In this document: positions 8,723-16,268 of the stretch, one piece after another
How the letters are laid out: every line of letters starts with the position of its first letter
How positions within the stretch are numbered: position 1 is the stretch's first letter
DNA from: Pseudooceanicola sp.
Lineage (GTDB): Bacteria; Pseudomonadota; Alphaproteobacteria; Rhodobacterales; Rhodobacteraceae
Direction: 5' to 3'
DNA: 64,000 nt
Assembly (NCBI GenBank): GCA_002709085.1
Contig: PAPR01000065.1
Span: forward strand, 49,420-113,419
Translations under genes and position numbers: made by a program
The notes under the pieces: generated by a model
Seen by the model: only the letters and a program-made list of their open reading frames with translations
Database searches by the model: none
What the model was told of the DNA's origin: nothing

Positions 8723-9430
8723 TTATTGCTGCGGCGGGGCAATCACACCGGTGGATTCGTAACTAGCGGTAAAGCCGGTGAGAGAGAGCGAAAGCTCAAC
8801 CGGCTTGTCCTGAGCCTCGAAGGGAAAAATCGTGACCGTGGCGACATTGCCCTTCTTGAAGGCGGCGACATCCGCCGGAAGCAAGCCGATACGGGCATAA
8901 CACCCACCCTGATCGCAGAAGGCATACCGGTAGACCTTGCCTTGTGAGCTGTCGACCGCAACGCGCAGGTCCTTCGATAGCGCGGTCCCATGGGGGACGG
9001 CGATTGTGGCACCCGCGGCCACCTGACCGCCTGGCGGCAGTTTTTCGATGATCACCTCGGCGACGGGATTATTTTCGTCACCGCGTAACAATTGGTACAT
9101 TTGGCAAGGTTCCTGCGTCGGATCTTCCATTTTCACGCATTGGATTTGCCAGTCGCCGGTCTGCTCGCGCACATAAGCGTCGCCGAGCCCCGGAGCTTCG
9201 GCCTGACCGGTGTCCAGAGTCGGATCGGTGGGCGTCGTCTCTGCGGTCGCGGCCCCCGTCGTCGCGTCTTCGTTTGCCGCGCTGTCGGTCGCCGGGGCGG
9301 AGGTGTCCGGTGTCGCGCTCTGGGCTGAATCCTCGGGCTTTGGGGCGGCGGCGTCATTGGATTGCGCCAGTGCCGCGCCGGAAAAGGCAGCGAGGGCCAG
9401 AACGGAGAGCAATGTCTTTTTCTTTAACAT
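8723..9430 (-). CDS. Invasion-associated locus B (IalB) family periplasmic protein
   Basis: A 235-residue secreted protein. The signal peptide ends near 'SGAALAQ'. A long Ala/Thr/Asp-rich spacer (about residues 25-75) precedes the IalB domain (about 80-225). Family features are 'TGDWQIQCVKME', the paired-cysteine region 'EPCQMYQLL' and 'FCDQGGCYARIGL'. The name comes from a Bartonella invasion gene, but the family is widespread in free-living Rhodobacterales and its role there is unknown. It has its own terminator. Confidence 0.88.
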   Translation of the reverse strand: MLKKKTLLSVLALAAFSGAALAQSNDAAAPKPEDSAQSATPDTSAPATDSAANEDATTGAATAETTPTDPTLDTGQAEAPGLGDAYVREQTGDWQIQCVKMEDPTQEPCQMYQLLRGDENNPVAEVIIEKLPPGGQVAAGATIAVPHGTALSKDLRVAVDSSQGKVYRYAFCDQGGCYARIGLLPADVAAFKKGNVATVTIFPFEAQDKPVELSLSLTGFTASYESTGVIAPPQQ

Positions 9431-9587
9431 TTTGATCCCGTTTCAAGATTGATATCGCAGCGGGACTATCATCTTGGCCACGGCTTGTCAGGGGAAAATC
9501 GGTCCCCTGTGCTTGGGCAGAGCGACACAGCGACATTCTGCCGGGTCTGCTCAGGGTCGCGGAAAATCTGCTGGCGACCACAACGCG

Positions 9588-9611
9588 AAAAGGGACCCGT
9601 AGGTCCCTTTT
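9588..9611. terminator. Perfect 10-bp terminator-like hairpin, readable on both strands
   Basis: AAAAGGGACC / GGTCCCTTTT with a 4-base loop. On the minus strand the loop reads UACG, a stable UNCG tetraloop. No protein gene ends here on either strand, so it may end a short RNA. Confidence 0.65.
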
Positions 9612-9819
9612 CTCTTCTCCCTGTCGGACTGGCCGACTTATATTTTATGAGACGCTAGGAGGTTTGCCCTGAACCGTCAACATGGAATCTCTCGAAAAAA
9701 AGCATGCGCTCGTCATGTTTGCAAGGCGTTTCAACGCAATAAATTCGTCCGGGCAAGAAATGCACGGCCAATTGCTCTTCGCGGGCCGCAAGACGAATTC
9801 CGGGAAATAGGCTAAGCCG

Positions 9820-9940
9820 AAAAAAAAAGCCGTGCCACGAGGGCACGGCCAGTCAACAGGGAGGAAGTATGTGCCCGCCAGAGGACATTCGGCGGCCACG
9901 AATTCACTCTGGCAGACAGAAGTTAAGATAGTATGTTCGA
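9820..9940 (-). ncRNA. Candidate small regulatory RNA with anti-Shine-Dalgarno segment
   Basis: On the minus strand, in order: a nested hairpin (outer stem 9907-9915 with 9875-9883, nine pairs including one U-G; inner stem ATTCG/CGAAT); a single-stranded CTTCCTCCCTG segment (about 9858-9868) complementary to ribosome binding sites; and a perfect 8-bp terminator stem GCCGTGCC/GGCACGGC followed by nine T (9820-9849). The non-Watson-Crick pair is U-G on this strand and would be C-A on the other, which favours a minus-strand RNA. This order is typical of alphaproteobacterial trans-acting small RNAs. The 5' end and promoter are not defined; the 5' end is probably within 9916-9945, divergent from the HerA-like gene. 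Confidence 0.65.
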
Positions 9941-9970
9941 CCAACAGGAAGATACGCAGCGAGGGCGATC

Positions 9971-11512
9971 ATGGACGGGCATGTATTCATCGGCGGCGGG
10001 GGCGAGGACTACGCCGTCAAGCAGGGGCTCGCCCTCAAGTACGCCAACCGGCATGGGCTGGTGGCCGGCGCGACCGGCACCGGCAAGACCGTCACGCTGC
10101 AGATCATGGCCGAGGGGTTCGCCGCGGCCGGGGTTCCAGTTTTCCTGTCCGATGTGAAGGGCGATCTCTCGGGCTTGGCCGAGGCCGGGTCGGAAAGTTT
10201 CAAACTGCACGACGCCTTCATGGAGCGGGTGCGCACCATGGGTTACGACGATTTCGCCTACCAAAGCTTTCCAGTGCTGTTCTGGGACCTCTTCGGTGAG
10301 CAGGGCCATCCGATCCGCACCACGGTCACGGAAATGGGGCCGCTGCTGCTGTCGCGCCTGATGGAGTTGACCGAGGCGCAGGAGGGCGTTCTTAACATCG
10401 CGTTCCGCGTCGCGGATGAAGAGGGGATGGCGCTGCTTGACCTCAAGGACCTGCAGGCGTTGCTGGTCTGGGTGGGGGAAAGCCGATCCGAGCTGGGCCT
10501 ACGCTACGGCAATATCTCGGCTGCCTCTATTGGCGCGATCCAGCGCCGTCTGCTGGTGCTGGAAAATCAGGGCGCGGCCAAGCTTTTTGGCGAACCGGCC
10601 CTAGAGCTTGCGGACATGATGCGCACCGACACGGAGGGGCGGGGCGTGATCTCGATCCTCGCGGCGGACAAGCTGATGGGGGCGCCCCGGCTCTACGCGA
10701 CGTTCTTGTTGTGGCTACTGTCGGAGTTGTTCGAGGAGCTGCCCGAGGTCGGCGATCCGGACAAACCCAAGCTGGTTTTTTTCTTCGACGAGGCGCATCT
10801 TTTGTTCGACGGCGCGCCGAAAGCCCTCGTGGATAAGGTGGAGCAGGTCGCGCGGCTGATCCGCTCCAAAGGGGTCGGCGTCTATTTCGTCACGCAGAAC
10901 CCGGCAGACGTGCCGGAGGATATTCTGGGTCAGCTCGGCAATCGCGTGCAACATGCCCTGCGCGCGTTCACCGCCAAGGACCGCAAGGAATTGCGGCTGG
11001 CCGCGCAGACCTATCGCGACAACCCGCGATTTGAGACCGAGGATGCAATCCGCGAGGTCGGCGTGGGCGAGGCGGTCACGTCCTTCCTGCAACCCAAGGG
11101 CGTGCCGGGCATAGTGGAGCGGACCCTTGTGCGGCCTCCCTCATCGCGCCTCGGCCCGATCACCACCGCGCTGCGCCGGGAGGTGATCGACACCTCACCG
11201 ATCGCCGGGAAGTATGAAACGATCAAGGACCGCGACAGCGCCTACGAGATCCTCACCCGCCGCGCGGCAGAGGCTGCGCGTGAGGCCGAAGAGGCTGAGA
11301 AGAAAGAGGAAGACCTCAAGGCCGTCGAGCGGGAATACCAGGCGGGCCGGCGCTACAGCGGCACGCGGGTTGCGCGGTCGTCCTCACGCTCCACCCGTTC
11401 GCCGGACACGATCGGGTCGGCCTTTGGCAAGGCGGTGATCAAGGAGCTGGGCGGCACAACCGGCAGGCGCATTGTTCGCGGCATCCTCGGCGGCTTGTTC
11501 AAGTCGCGCTGA
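9971..11512 (+). CDS. HerA-like ATPase, DUF853 family
   Basis: A 513-residue cytosolic P-loop ATPase related to E. coli YjgR and the HerA/FtsK helicase clan. Walker A is 'GATGTGKT' at about residues 34-41, and Walker B is '[12 protein letters not shown]' near 265-276. '[21 protein letters not shown]' (shortened here to its core, NPADVPED) matches the conserved sensor region. A charged Ala/Glu coiled stretch (about residues 430-460) precedes a basic tail. DNA translocation is assumed from the clan; the cellular role of the family is not known. A good GAGG ribosome site precedes the ATG. Confidence 0.88.
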   Translation: MDGHVFIGGGGEDYAVKQGLALKYANRHGLVAGATGTGKTVTLQIMAEGFAAAGVPVFLSDVKGDLSGLAEAGSESFKLHDAFMERVRTMGYDDFAYQSFPVLFWDLFGEQGHPIRTTVTEMGPLLLSRLMELTEAQEGVLNIAFRVADEEGMALLDLKDLQALLVWVGESRSELGLRYGNISAASIGAIQRRLLVLENQGAAKLFGEPALELADMMRTDTEGRGVISILAADKLMGAPRLYATFLLWLLSELFEELPEVGDPDKPKLVFFFDEAHLLFDGAPKALVDKVEQVARLIRSKGVGVYFVTQNPADVPEDILGQLGNRVQHALRAFTAKDRKELRLAAQTYRDNPRFETEDAIREVGVGEAVTSFLQPKGVPGIVERTLVRPPSSRLGPITTALRREVIDTSPIAGKYETIKDRDSAYEILTRRAAEAAREAEEAEKKEEDLKAVEREYQAGRRYSGTRVARSSSRSTRSPDTIGSAFGKAVIKELGGTTGRRIVRGILGGLFKSR

Positions 11513-11563
11513 GGGGACGCGCCCCGATCTCCGCCGCCTCCAGCAGGCCGACTTTTCAGCCGC

Positions 11564-12070
11564 TCAATCAGAGCCGCGATAGGGCTTCACGTATTGCATC
11601 GCCATGTCCCAGGGGAAGAAGATCCAGGTATCCTGCGAGACCTCGGTGATAAAGGTGTCCACCTGCGGGCGTCCCTTGGGCTTGGCATAGACCGTGGCGA
11701 AATGCGCATTGGGATAGAGCTCGCGGACCATCTCCAGCGTCTTGCCGCTATCGACCAGATCGTCGACGACCAGCACCCCGGTGCCGTCGCCCATCATCGC
11801 CGCATCCGGAGCCTTTAGCACACTGGCGGTGCCCTGATCCTGATGATGGTAGCTTTTGACCGCGATGGTATCGACTGTTCGAATGTCGAGCTCGCGCGCC
11901 ACGATCATCGCCGGGGCCATGCCGCCACGGGTGATCGCGACGACCGCCTTCCAGGCGCCGTCGTCCGGGCCATAGCCATCCAGCCGCCACGCCAGCGCAC
12001 GGCTGTCGCGATGGATCTGATCCCAACTGACGTGAAAGCCTTTCTCATGCGGCAAAAGCGGGTCGGTCAT
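11564..12070 (-). CDS. gpt: Xanthine phosphoribosyltransferase
   Basis: Gpt converts xanthine or guanine with PRPP to the nucleotide in purine salvage. The 168-residue protein shows the PRPP-binding motif '[13 protein letters not shown]' and '[17 protein letters not shown]'. The start is placed at the ATG at 12070 ('[11 protein letters not shown]'); longer upstream frames would overlap the LysE gene and lack conservation. It lies 11 bases after the LysE-family gene and is the last gene of a fabI-lysE-gpt operon. Confidence 0.93.
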   Translation of the reverse strand: MTDPLLPHEKGFHVSWDQIHRDSRALAWRLDGYGPDDGAWKAVVAITRGGMAPAMIVARELDIRTVDTIAVKSYHHQDQGTASVLKAPDAAMMGDGTGVLVVDDLVDSGKTLEMVRELYPNAHFATVYAKPKGRPQVDTFITEVSQDTWIFFPWDMAMQYVKPYRGSD

Positions 12071-12081
12071 AGCAAAGTCCT

Positions 12082-12696
12082 TTATCCCATGGCGATCTTG
12101 AGCCCGAAGAGGGCCAACAGGGTTCCGAACGCGCGGTCGATCCACGCCTTGGCGCGCAGGTAAAGCGCGCGCGGATGCGACATGGAAAACAGCCGCGCCA
12201 CCACGATATACCATAGCGTTTCATTCGCGAAGATGGCGGCGATCAGCGCCACCAGGACGGGCAGGGAGGTGCCTGCCGGCACCAATCCGACGAAGACCGC
12301 GCCGAAAAACACCGCGGGTTTGGGATTGGCCGCAAAGGTGAGGAAGCCGAACCGTATGGCGCGGGCGAACGACAAGGTGTTCAGGCTCTGCGCCTTCATA
12401 TCCAACGGTTCGGGCGCGTGGCGCCACATCTGATAGGCGATCCACAACAGGAAGGCGCCACCGATGATCTTGAGCGCGGTAAAGAGCGAAGGGATCAGTT
12501 CGAACAACAACGCCAACCCGGCCAGCGCGGCGCTGGCCCAAAGAACCGCGCCGAGCCCAAACCCGATAGAGAGACCCACCGCCGTGCGGAACCCATGAGT
12601 GGCGGCAGTGCGGATACAGACCACAAAGGAGGGGCCCGGCGACATCGCGGCGAGCAAATGGATCACCACCACCGTCAGAAACGCAGAGAGCGTCAC
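12082..12696 (-). CDS. LysE family amino-acid exporter
   Basis: A 204-residue inner-membrane protein with about six hydrophobic segments. The family signature '[16 protein letters not shown]' follows the first helix, and '[11 protein letters not shown]' sits in the fourth segment region. LysE/RhtB proteins export basic or neutral amino acids or related metabolites; the substrate cannot be assigned. It lies between fabI (10-base gap) and gpt (11-base gap), so it is part of that operon, though no functional link to either is evident. Confidence 0.9.
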   Translation of the reverse strand: MTLSAFLTVVVIHLLAAMSPGPSFVVCIRTAATHGFRTAVGLSIGFGLGAVLWASAALAGLALLFELIPSLFTALKIIGGAFLLWIAYQMWRHAPEPLDMKAQSLNTLSFARAIRFGFLTFAANPKPAVFFGAVFVGLVPAGTSLPVLVALIAAIFANETLWYIVVARLFSMSHPRALYLRAKAWIDRAFGTLLALFGLKIAMG

Positions 12697-12706
12697 CGAC
12701 GACCCG

Positions 12707-13513
12707 TCAGCTCTTGTCGATATCGGGGGCGTCCACCGCCTTCATCCCGACGATATGATAGCCGCTATCGACATGCAGGTTCTCGCCCGTCACGCCGCTG
12801 CCGAGATCGGACAGCAGGTAGAGCGCGGATTTGCCCACGTCGTCGATGGTCACGTTACGCCGGAGGGGGGAGTTCAGCTCGTTCCACTTGAGGATATAGC
12901 GGAAATCGCCGATTCCGCTGGCGGCCAGCGTCTTGATCGGCCCGGCGGAGATGGCGTTGACGCGGATGCCGTCCTTGCCCAGATCCTCGGCCATGTATTT
13001 GACCGAGGCCTCCAGTGCGGCCTTGGCGATCCCCATCACGTTATAATGCGGCATGACCTGCTCCGCCCCGAAATAGGTCAGCGTCAACATGGAGCCGCCG
13101 CTTTTCATCAGCTTTTCCGCGCGTTGCGCAACCGCTGTGAAGGAATAGACCGAGACGTCCATCGTCATGGCAAAGTTGGTGCGCGAGGTGTCGATGTAGC
13201 GCCCGCGCAATTCACTCTTGTCCGAAAATCCGATGGCGTGAACGATGAAGTCGAGGTTGCCCCAGGTGCTCTCGATTTCGCCAAAGGCGGCGTCGATGGA
13301 CGATTCGTCCGACACGTCGCAATCTATCAGCGTCTTGACGCCTAATTGATCGGCCAGTGGCACGACGCGTTTCTTGAACTGATCCCCCATGTAGGAGAAC
13401 GCCAGTTCTGCCCCCGCATCTGCGCAGGCCCTTGCAATGCCCCATGCGATGGATTTGTCATTGGCAAGGCCCATGATGAGCCCGCGCTTGCCTGCAAGCA
13501 GTTGATTTGACAT
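12707..13513 (-). CDS. fabI: Enoyl-[acyl-carrier-protein] reductase (NADH)
   Basis: FabI performs the last reduction of each fatty acid elongation cycle. The 268-residue short-chain dehydrogenase-type protein has the 'GLANDKSIAWGIA' nucleotide-binding region, 'HAIGFSDKSELRG', the catalytic Tyr147 and Lys154 in 'YNVMGIAKAA', and 'RVNAISAGPIKTLAASGI'. It heads the fabI-lysE-gpt operon and is divergent from pdxH. The family is the target of triclosan-like inhibitors. Confidence 0.96.
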   Translation of the reverse strand: MSNQLLAGKRGLIMGLANDKSIAWGIARACADAGAELAFSYMGDQFKKRVVPLADQLGVKTLIDCDVSDESSIDAAFGEIESTWGNLDFIVHAIGFSDKSELRGRYIDTSRTNFAMTMDVSVYSFTAVAQRAEKLMKSGGSMLTLTYFGAEQVMPHYNVMGIAKAALEASVKYMAEDLGKDGIRVNAISAGPIKTLAASGIGDFRYILKWNELNSPLRRNVTIDDVGKSALYLLSDLGSGVTGENLHVDSGYHIVGMKAVDAPDIDKS

Positions 13514-13618
13514 GGTGCCAATCCCGCCCTTTGGTTTCCTCTTGTTCCTTTAGGCGATTGGAAAAGCGGCATCAAGTCCGACGCCCAGGCGGAGCGTTGA
13601 TGTATAGGAGTATGTGAC

Positions 13619-14227
13619 ATGTCTGACCGCACCGGAATATTTGGGGGCGACAACCCTTTTCAGATCGTGCGCGACTGGCTGAGCGAGGCCCGAGAGAGCG
13701 AGATCAATGATCCCAACGCTATGGCGCTGGCCACCGTGGATGCCCAAGGCATGCCCAATGCCCGGACGGTTCTGTTAAAGGATATCGAAGAGGGCGCCTT
13801 TGTCTTTTACACAAATTACGAAAGCGCCAAGGCCAATGAGATTGCCGCCACCGGCACCGCCGCCTTCGTGATTCACTGGAAATCTTTGCGCCGCCAGATC
13901 AGGGCGCGTGGCCATGTCACGCGCGAGGATGGGCCGCAGGCGGACAGGTATTACGCCTCACGACCCCTGCAGGCCCGGATCGGTGCCTGGGCCTCGCAGC
14001 AGTCCCGACCCCTGGAGTCGCGCGCAGGTCTGGCGGCCGAGGTCGACCGGTTCACCCAAGAGAAGGGGGCCGATCCTGCGCGACCGCCGTACTGGGGCGG
14101 CTTTCGGATCACGCCGGTGGAGCTGGAGTTCTGGGCCGATGGCCCCAACCGCCTGCATGACCGGTTTCGCTGGACACGGGATGCCCCGACGGATGAGAAT
14201 TGGACCGTTACACGTCTAAACCCGTGA
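13619..14227 (+). CDS. pdxH: Pyridoxamine 5'-phosphate oxidase
   Basis: PdxH is the FMN-dependent oxidase that makes pyridoxal 5'-phosphate from the pyridoxine or pyridoxamine phosphate. The 202-residue protein contains '[20 protein letters not shown]', '[14 protein letters not shown]' and the C-terminal '[19 protein letters not shown]' signature, and ends with the family-typical 'RLNP'. It is divergent from fabI across a 105-base spacer. Confidence 0.96.
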   Translation: MSDRTGIFGGDNPFQIVRDWLSEARESEINDPNAMALATVDAQGMPNARTVLLKDIEEGAFVFYTNYESAKANEIAATGTAAFVIHWKSLRRQIRARGHVTREDGPQADRYYASRPLQARIGAWASQQSRPLESRAGLAAEVDRFTQEKGADPARPPYWGGFRITPVELEFWADGPNRLHDRFRWTRDAPTDENWTVTRLNP

Positions 14228-14347
14228 ACAAGGCACGAGGTTGTGTTGCAAGTCTTTGGAAATGCTGTCAATTCTATCCTTAAGGATGGGGTGCCTTGGC
14301 GGTGACCTGCCGGTAACCTGGATTAATGAAACCATGCGGGGAAAGAC

Positions 14348-14896
14348 ATGGAGACCAACGAAAATGAAGCCCGCAGGATTGAAGGCGTTGTGAAATGGTT
14401 CGATCCGGGGCGCGGCTTTGGATTTGTTGTGTCCGAGGGTGGTGGTCCTGATATTCTGTTACATGCGAATGTGTTGCGAAACTTTGGTCAAAGCTCCGTC
14501 GCGGATGGTGCAAAGCTGACCATCCTCGCGCAGGCCACGCAACGCGGCGTGCAGGCGATCGAGGTATTGTCTATCGAATCACTCGGCATGGAGGAAACGC
14601 CGGGGCTGGAAGATTTCAAGATGATGACAGCCGACGAGATTCGCGCGACCCCGCTGGAACCGGCCCGGATGAAGTGGTTCAACAAGGAAAAGGGCTTTGG
14701 TTTTGCCAATGTCTTTGGGCGCAGTGATGACATCTTTGTGCATATCGAGGTTTTGCGTGCCTCCGGACTATCTGATCTGCAACCCGGCGAGGCGGTCGCG
14801 ATCCGCGTGATCGATGGCCGGCGCGGGCAAATGGCATCGGAGGTCAGCACATGGGAAGCCGCATTGAAACCAACACCGGACGTCGCAACGCAATGA
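14348..14896 (+). CDS. Double cold-shock domain protein
   Basis: A 182-residue protein with two cold-shock domains, about residues 9-75 and 100-165. The first has 'GVVKWFDPGRGFGFV', the second 'ARMKWFNKEKGFGFANVFG'; both keep the RNP1-like aromatic residues. Cold-shock domains bind single-stranded RNA or DNA, and the double-domain form is typical of alphaproteobacteria. Its stop overlaps the start of the DUF192 gene (ATGA), so the two are coupled. Confidence 0.92.
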   Translation: METNENEARRIEGVVKWFDPGRGFGFVVSEGGGPDILLHANVLRNFGQSSVADGAKLTILAQATQRGVQAIEVLSIESLGMEETPGLEDFKMMTADEIRATPLEPARMKWFNKEKGFGFANVFGRSDDIFVHIEVLRASGLSDLQPGEAVAIRVIDGRRGQMASEVSTWEAALKPTPDVATQ

Positions 14897-15435
14897 CTTC
14901 GATCCGGGCGCGTCCCTGGCGCATCGCGTCGCTGGCGCAATGTTTCGTGCTCCTCCTGGTTTTTTCAGCGACCGGCCAAACCGCAACTGCAGAGGCCACG
15001 ACGGGTAAAGTCACGGCGGGCAGGGCGGTCACATGCAGGGCTGATCAGGTCGAGCTGCGTGGCACTTGGGGGCAGGCGCGTTTCCGGGTCGAAGTGGCCG
15101 ATGATGCGCAGGAACGCGCCCTTGGGCTCATGAACCGCGATCAGATGGCGCAATCCGCCGGCATGCTTTTTGTGTATCCACGCCCGCAATTCGCCATCGC
15201 CTTCTGGATGAAGAACACCCGCATCCCCCTCGACATCATCTATCTAGACGCCAGCGGAACGGTGAAACGTATCGCAGAGCAGGCAATACCCTACGACGAG
15301 ACCGCGCTGCCCGGCGGCATGGGCATCCAGTATGTGCTGGAAATCAATGGTGGTCTGGCGCGCTCCATTGGGATTGCACCCGGCACCCAACTGCGCCATC
15401 CCGCCATCGGCGCGGATGCCGCCTGGCCCTGTTAG
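14893..15435 (+). CDS. Secreted DUF192 family protein
   Basis: A 180-residue protein with an N-terminal hydrophobic signal (about residues 10-35, 'LAQCFVLLLVFSATGQTA'). The DUF192 domain follows, with 'RALGLMNRDQMAQSAGMLF', 'FWMKNTRIPLDIIYLD' and 'YVLEINGG'. It is probably periplasmic or membrane-anchored; the family has no firm function. The ATG at 14893 overlaps the cold-shock gene stop. An upstream in-frame ATG at 14851 lies inside that gene and is less likely. Confidence 0.88.
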   Translation: MTSIRARPWRIASLAQCFVLLLVFSATGQTATAEATTGKVTAGRAVTCRADQVELRGTWGQARFRVEVADDAQERALGLMNRDQMAQSAGMLFVYPRPQFAIAFWMKNTRIPLDIIYLDASGTVKRIAEQAIPYDETALPGGMGIQYVLEINGGLARSIGIAPGTQLRHPAIGADAAWPC

Positions 15436-15532
15436 TCGGCAACACGGCTGGCCTGCGACACCTCTTCGTCGATTTCGTGACGCTTGGGTCTTTTCAACGC
15501 TGCGCGCTCGGGGTAGAGACCCCGTTATGGTT

Positions 15533-15609
15533 CGGGGCGTAGCGCAGCCTGGTAGCGCATCTGTTTTGGGAACAGAGGGTCGGGAGTTCGAATCTCTCCG
15601 CCCCGACCA
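15533..15609 (+). tRNA. tRNA-Pro (UGG)
   Basis: A 77-base cloverleaf including an encoded CCA. The acceptor stem is CGGGGCG/CGCCCCG, the D-arm GCGC...GCGC, the anticodon loop TTTGGGA gives UGG, and the T-arm has GGGAG-TTCGAAT-CTCTC. A short GC hairpin (CGGGGT/ACCCCG) lies just upstream. Confidence 0.97.
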
Positions 15610-15773
15610 TTATCCTCCTTCCGCATTATTGCCTTATCGCGCCGCTGCGCGGTTCAGGACGCACGTTTGAGGGCGCCAAAAGGGGGTCCGCGCAACGATC
15701 GCCCATTTTGTGTGCGCTGACCGGGCGTGCGTCGCCGATCCCATGCAAGGCCTTCCGGTATACAACGGCAAGA

Positions 15774-15821
15774 CCGCCATTGGTTGTGTTTCGCACGCCC
15801 TCAGCACACAATATATAGCGC
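15774..15821 (+). promoter_or_regulatory. Tandem NrdR-box pair upstream of nrdJ
   Basis: The box at 15806-15821 (ACACAATATATAGCGC) matches the NrdR consensus acaCwAtATaTwGtgt at 14 of 16 positions by my count. A weaker one at 15774-15789 (right half TTGTGT) is centred 32 bp upstream, the three-turn spacing normal for NrdR pairs. NrdR is the ATP/dATP-sensing repressor of ribonucleotide reductase genes. The strong box overlaps a TATATA that could be the -10. Confidence 0.65.
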
Positions 15822-15878
15822 ATATCCGAGAGTGATTCTCCCATTTCACTGCGGCATCCCGGCAACGTCCCGCTCAGG

Positions 15879-15893
15879 TTAAAGCCGCGTTAA
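15879..15893. promoter_or_regulatory. CtrA-type site TTAA-N7-TTAA upstream of nrdJ
   Basis: TTAAAGCCGCGTTAA is an exact full-site match to the CtrA consensus, 58 bp after the strong NrdR box. A one-mismatch copy (TTAA-N7-TTGA) lies at 16024-16038. GANTC sites at 15834 and 15989 flank the region. Binding is inferred from the motif only. Confidence 0.45.
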
Positions 15894-16083
15894 ACTTCCA
15901 CAGCTGTGGGCATCGGCCCCACCAGCCAGAAGAAATGCGCTGCATTTCAAACCCTTCTGAACGCCCCTTCATCCAATGGCAGAAACTTGATTCTGTGCAG
16001 AAGTCGGTCAAGGAGATTTAGTCTTAAAATTGCGTTGACGATCTAGGGAAATTTACCGCAGATTGTGGAAGTCGGAAAGATCA

Positions 16084-16268
16084 CCCACCACATGTAGACG
16101 TGGGGCATTCGGCAAGGGACAGCGACGAAGCAAGCCAGATCAATTTGGTACATGCCGGAACCCCAATGGTTTCGACTGACACTTCCCTTGTTCGGTGAAT
16201 TTTCCGACACGAAAACCAGCCCTAGAGGGCTACGAGGCAAGCATAAAGCGATCAGGGGCTGTTTCACT
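16084..16268 (+). promoter_or_regulatory. Structured nrdJ leader with mutually exclusive hairpins
   Basis: Two competing folds share bases 16102-16104: CCCAC/GTGGG (16084-16104), and a long stem GGGG...CCCC with further pairs (16102-16164). Nearer the start codon, AGCCC-TAGA-GGGCT (16218-16231) competes with pairing of CAGCCC (16217-16222) to GGGCTG (16256-16261). The second pairing would cover the likely ribosome binding sequence AGGGG. This is the layout of a translational switch. No known riboswitch core was recognised. Confidence 0.45.

Noticed and set aside
9645..9944. 99-residue minus-strand open frame
   Set aside because: It runs straight through a perfect terminator with nine T and resembles no family; the RNA features explain the sequence better.
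15925..15945. B12-box-like AGCCAGAAGAAATGCG before nrdJ
   Set aside because: It matches about 12 of 16 positions, but the rest of a cobalamin riboswitch core (upstream conserved loops, GCCACTG) is not present in the 100 bases before it.
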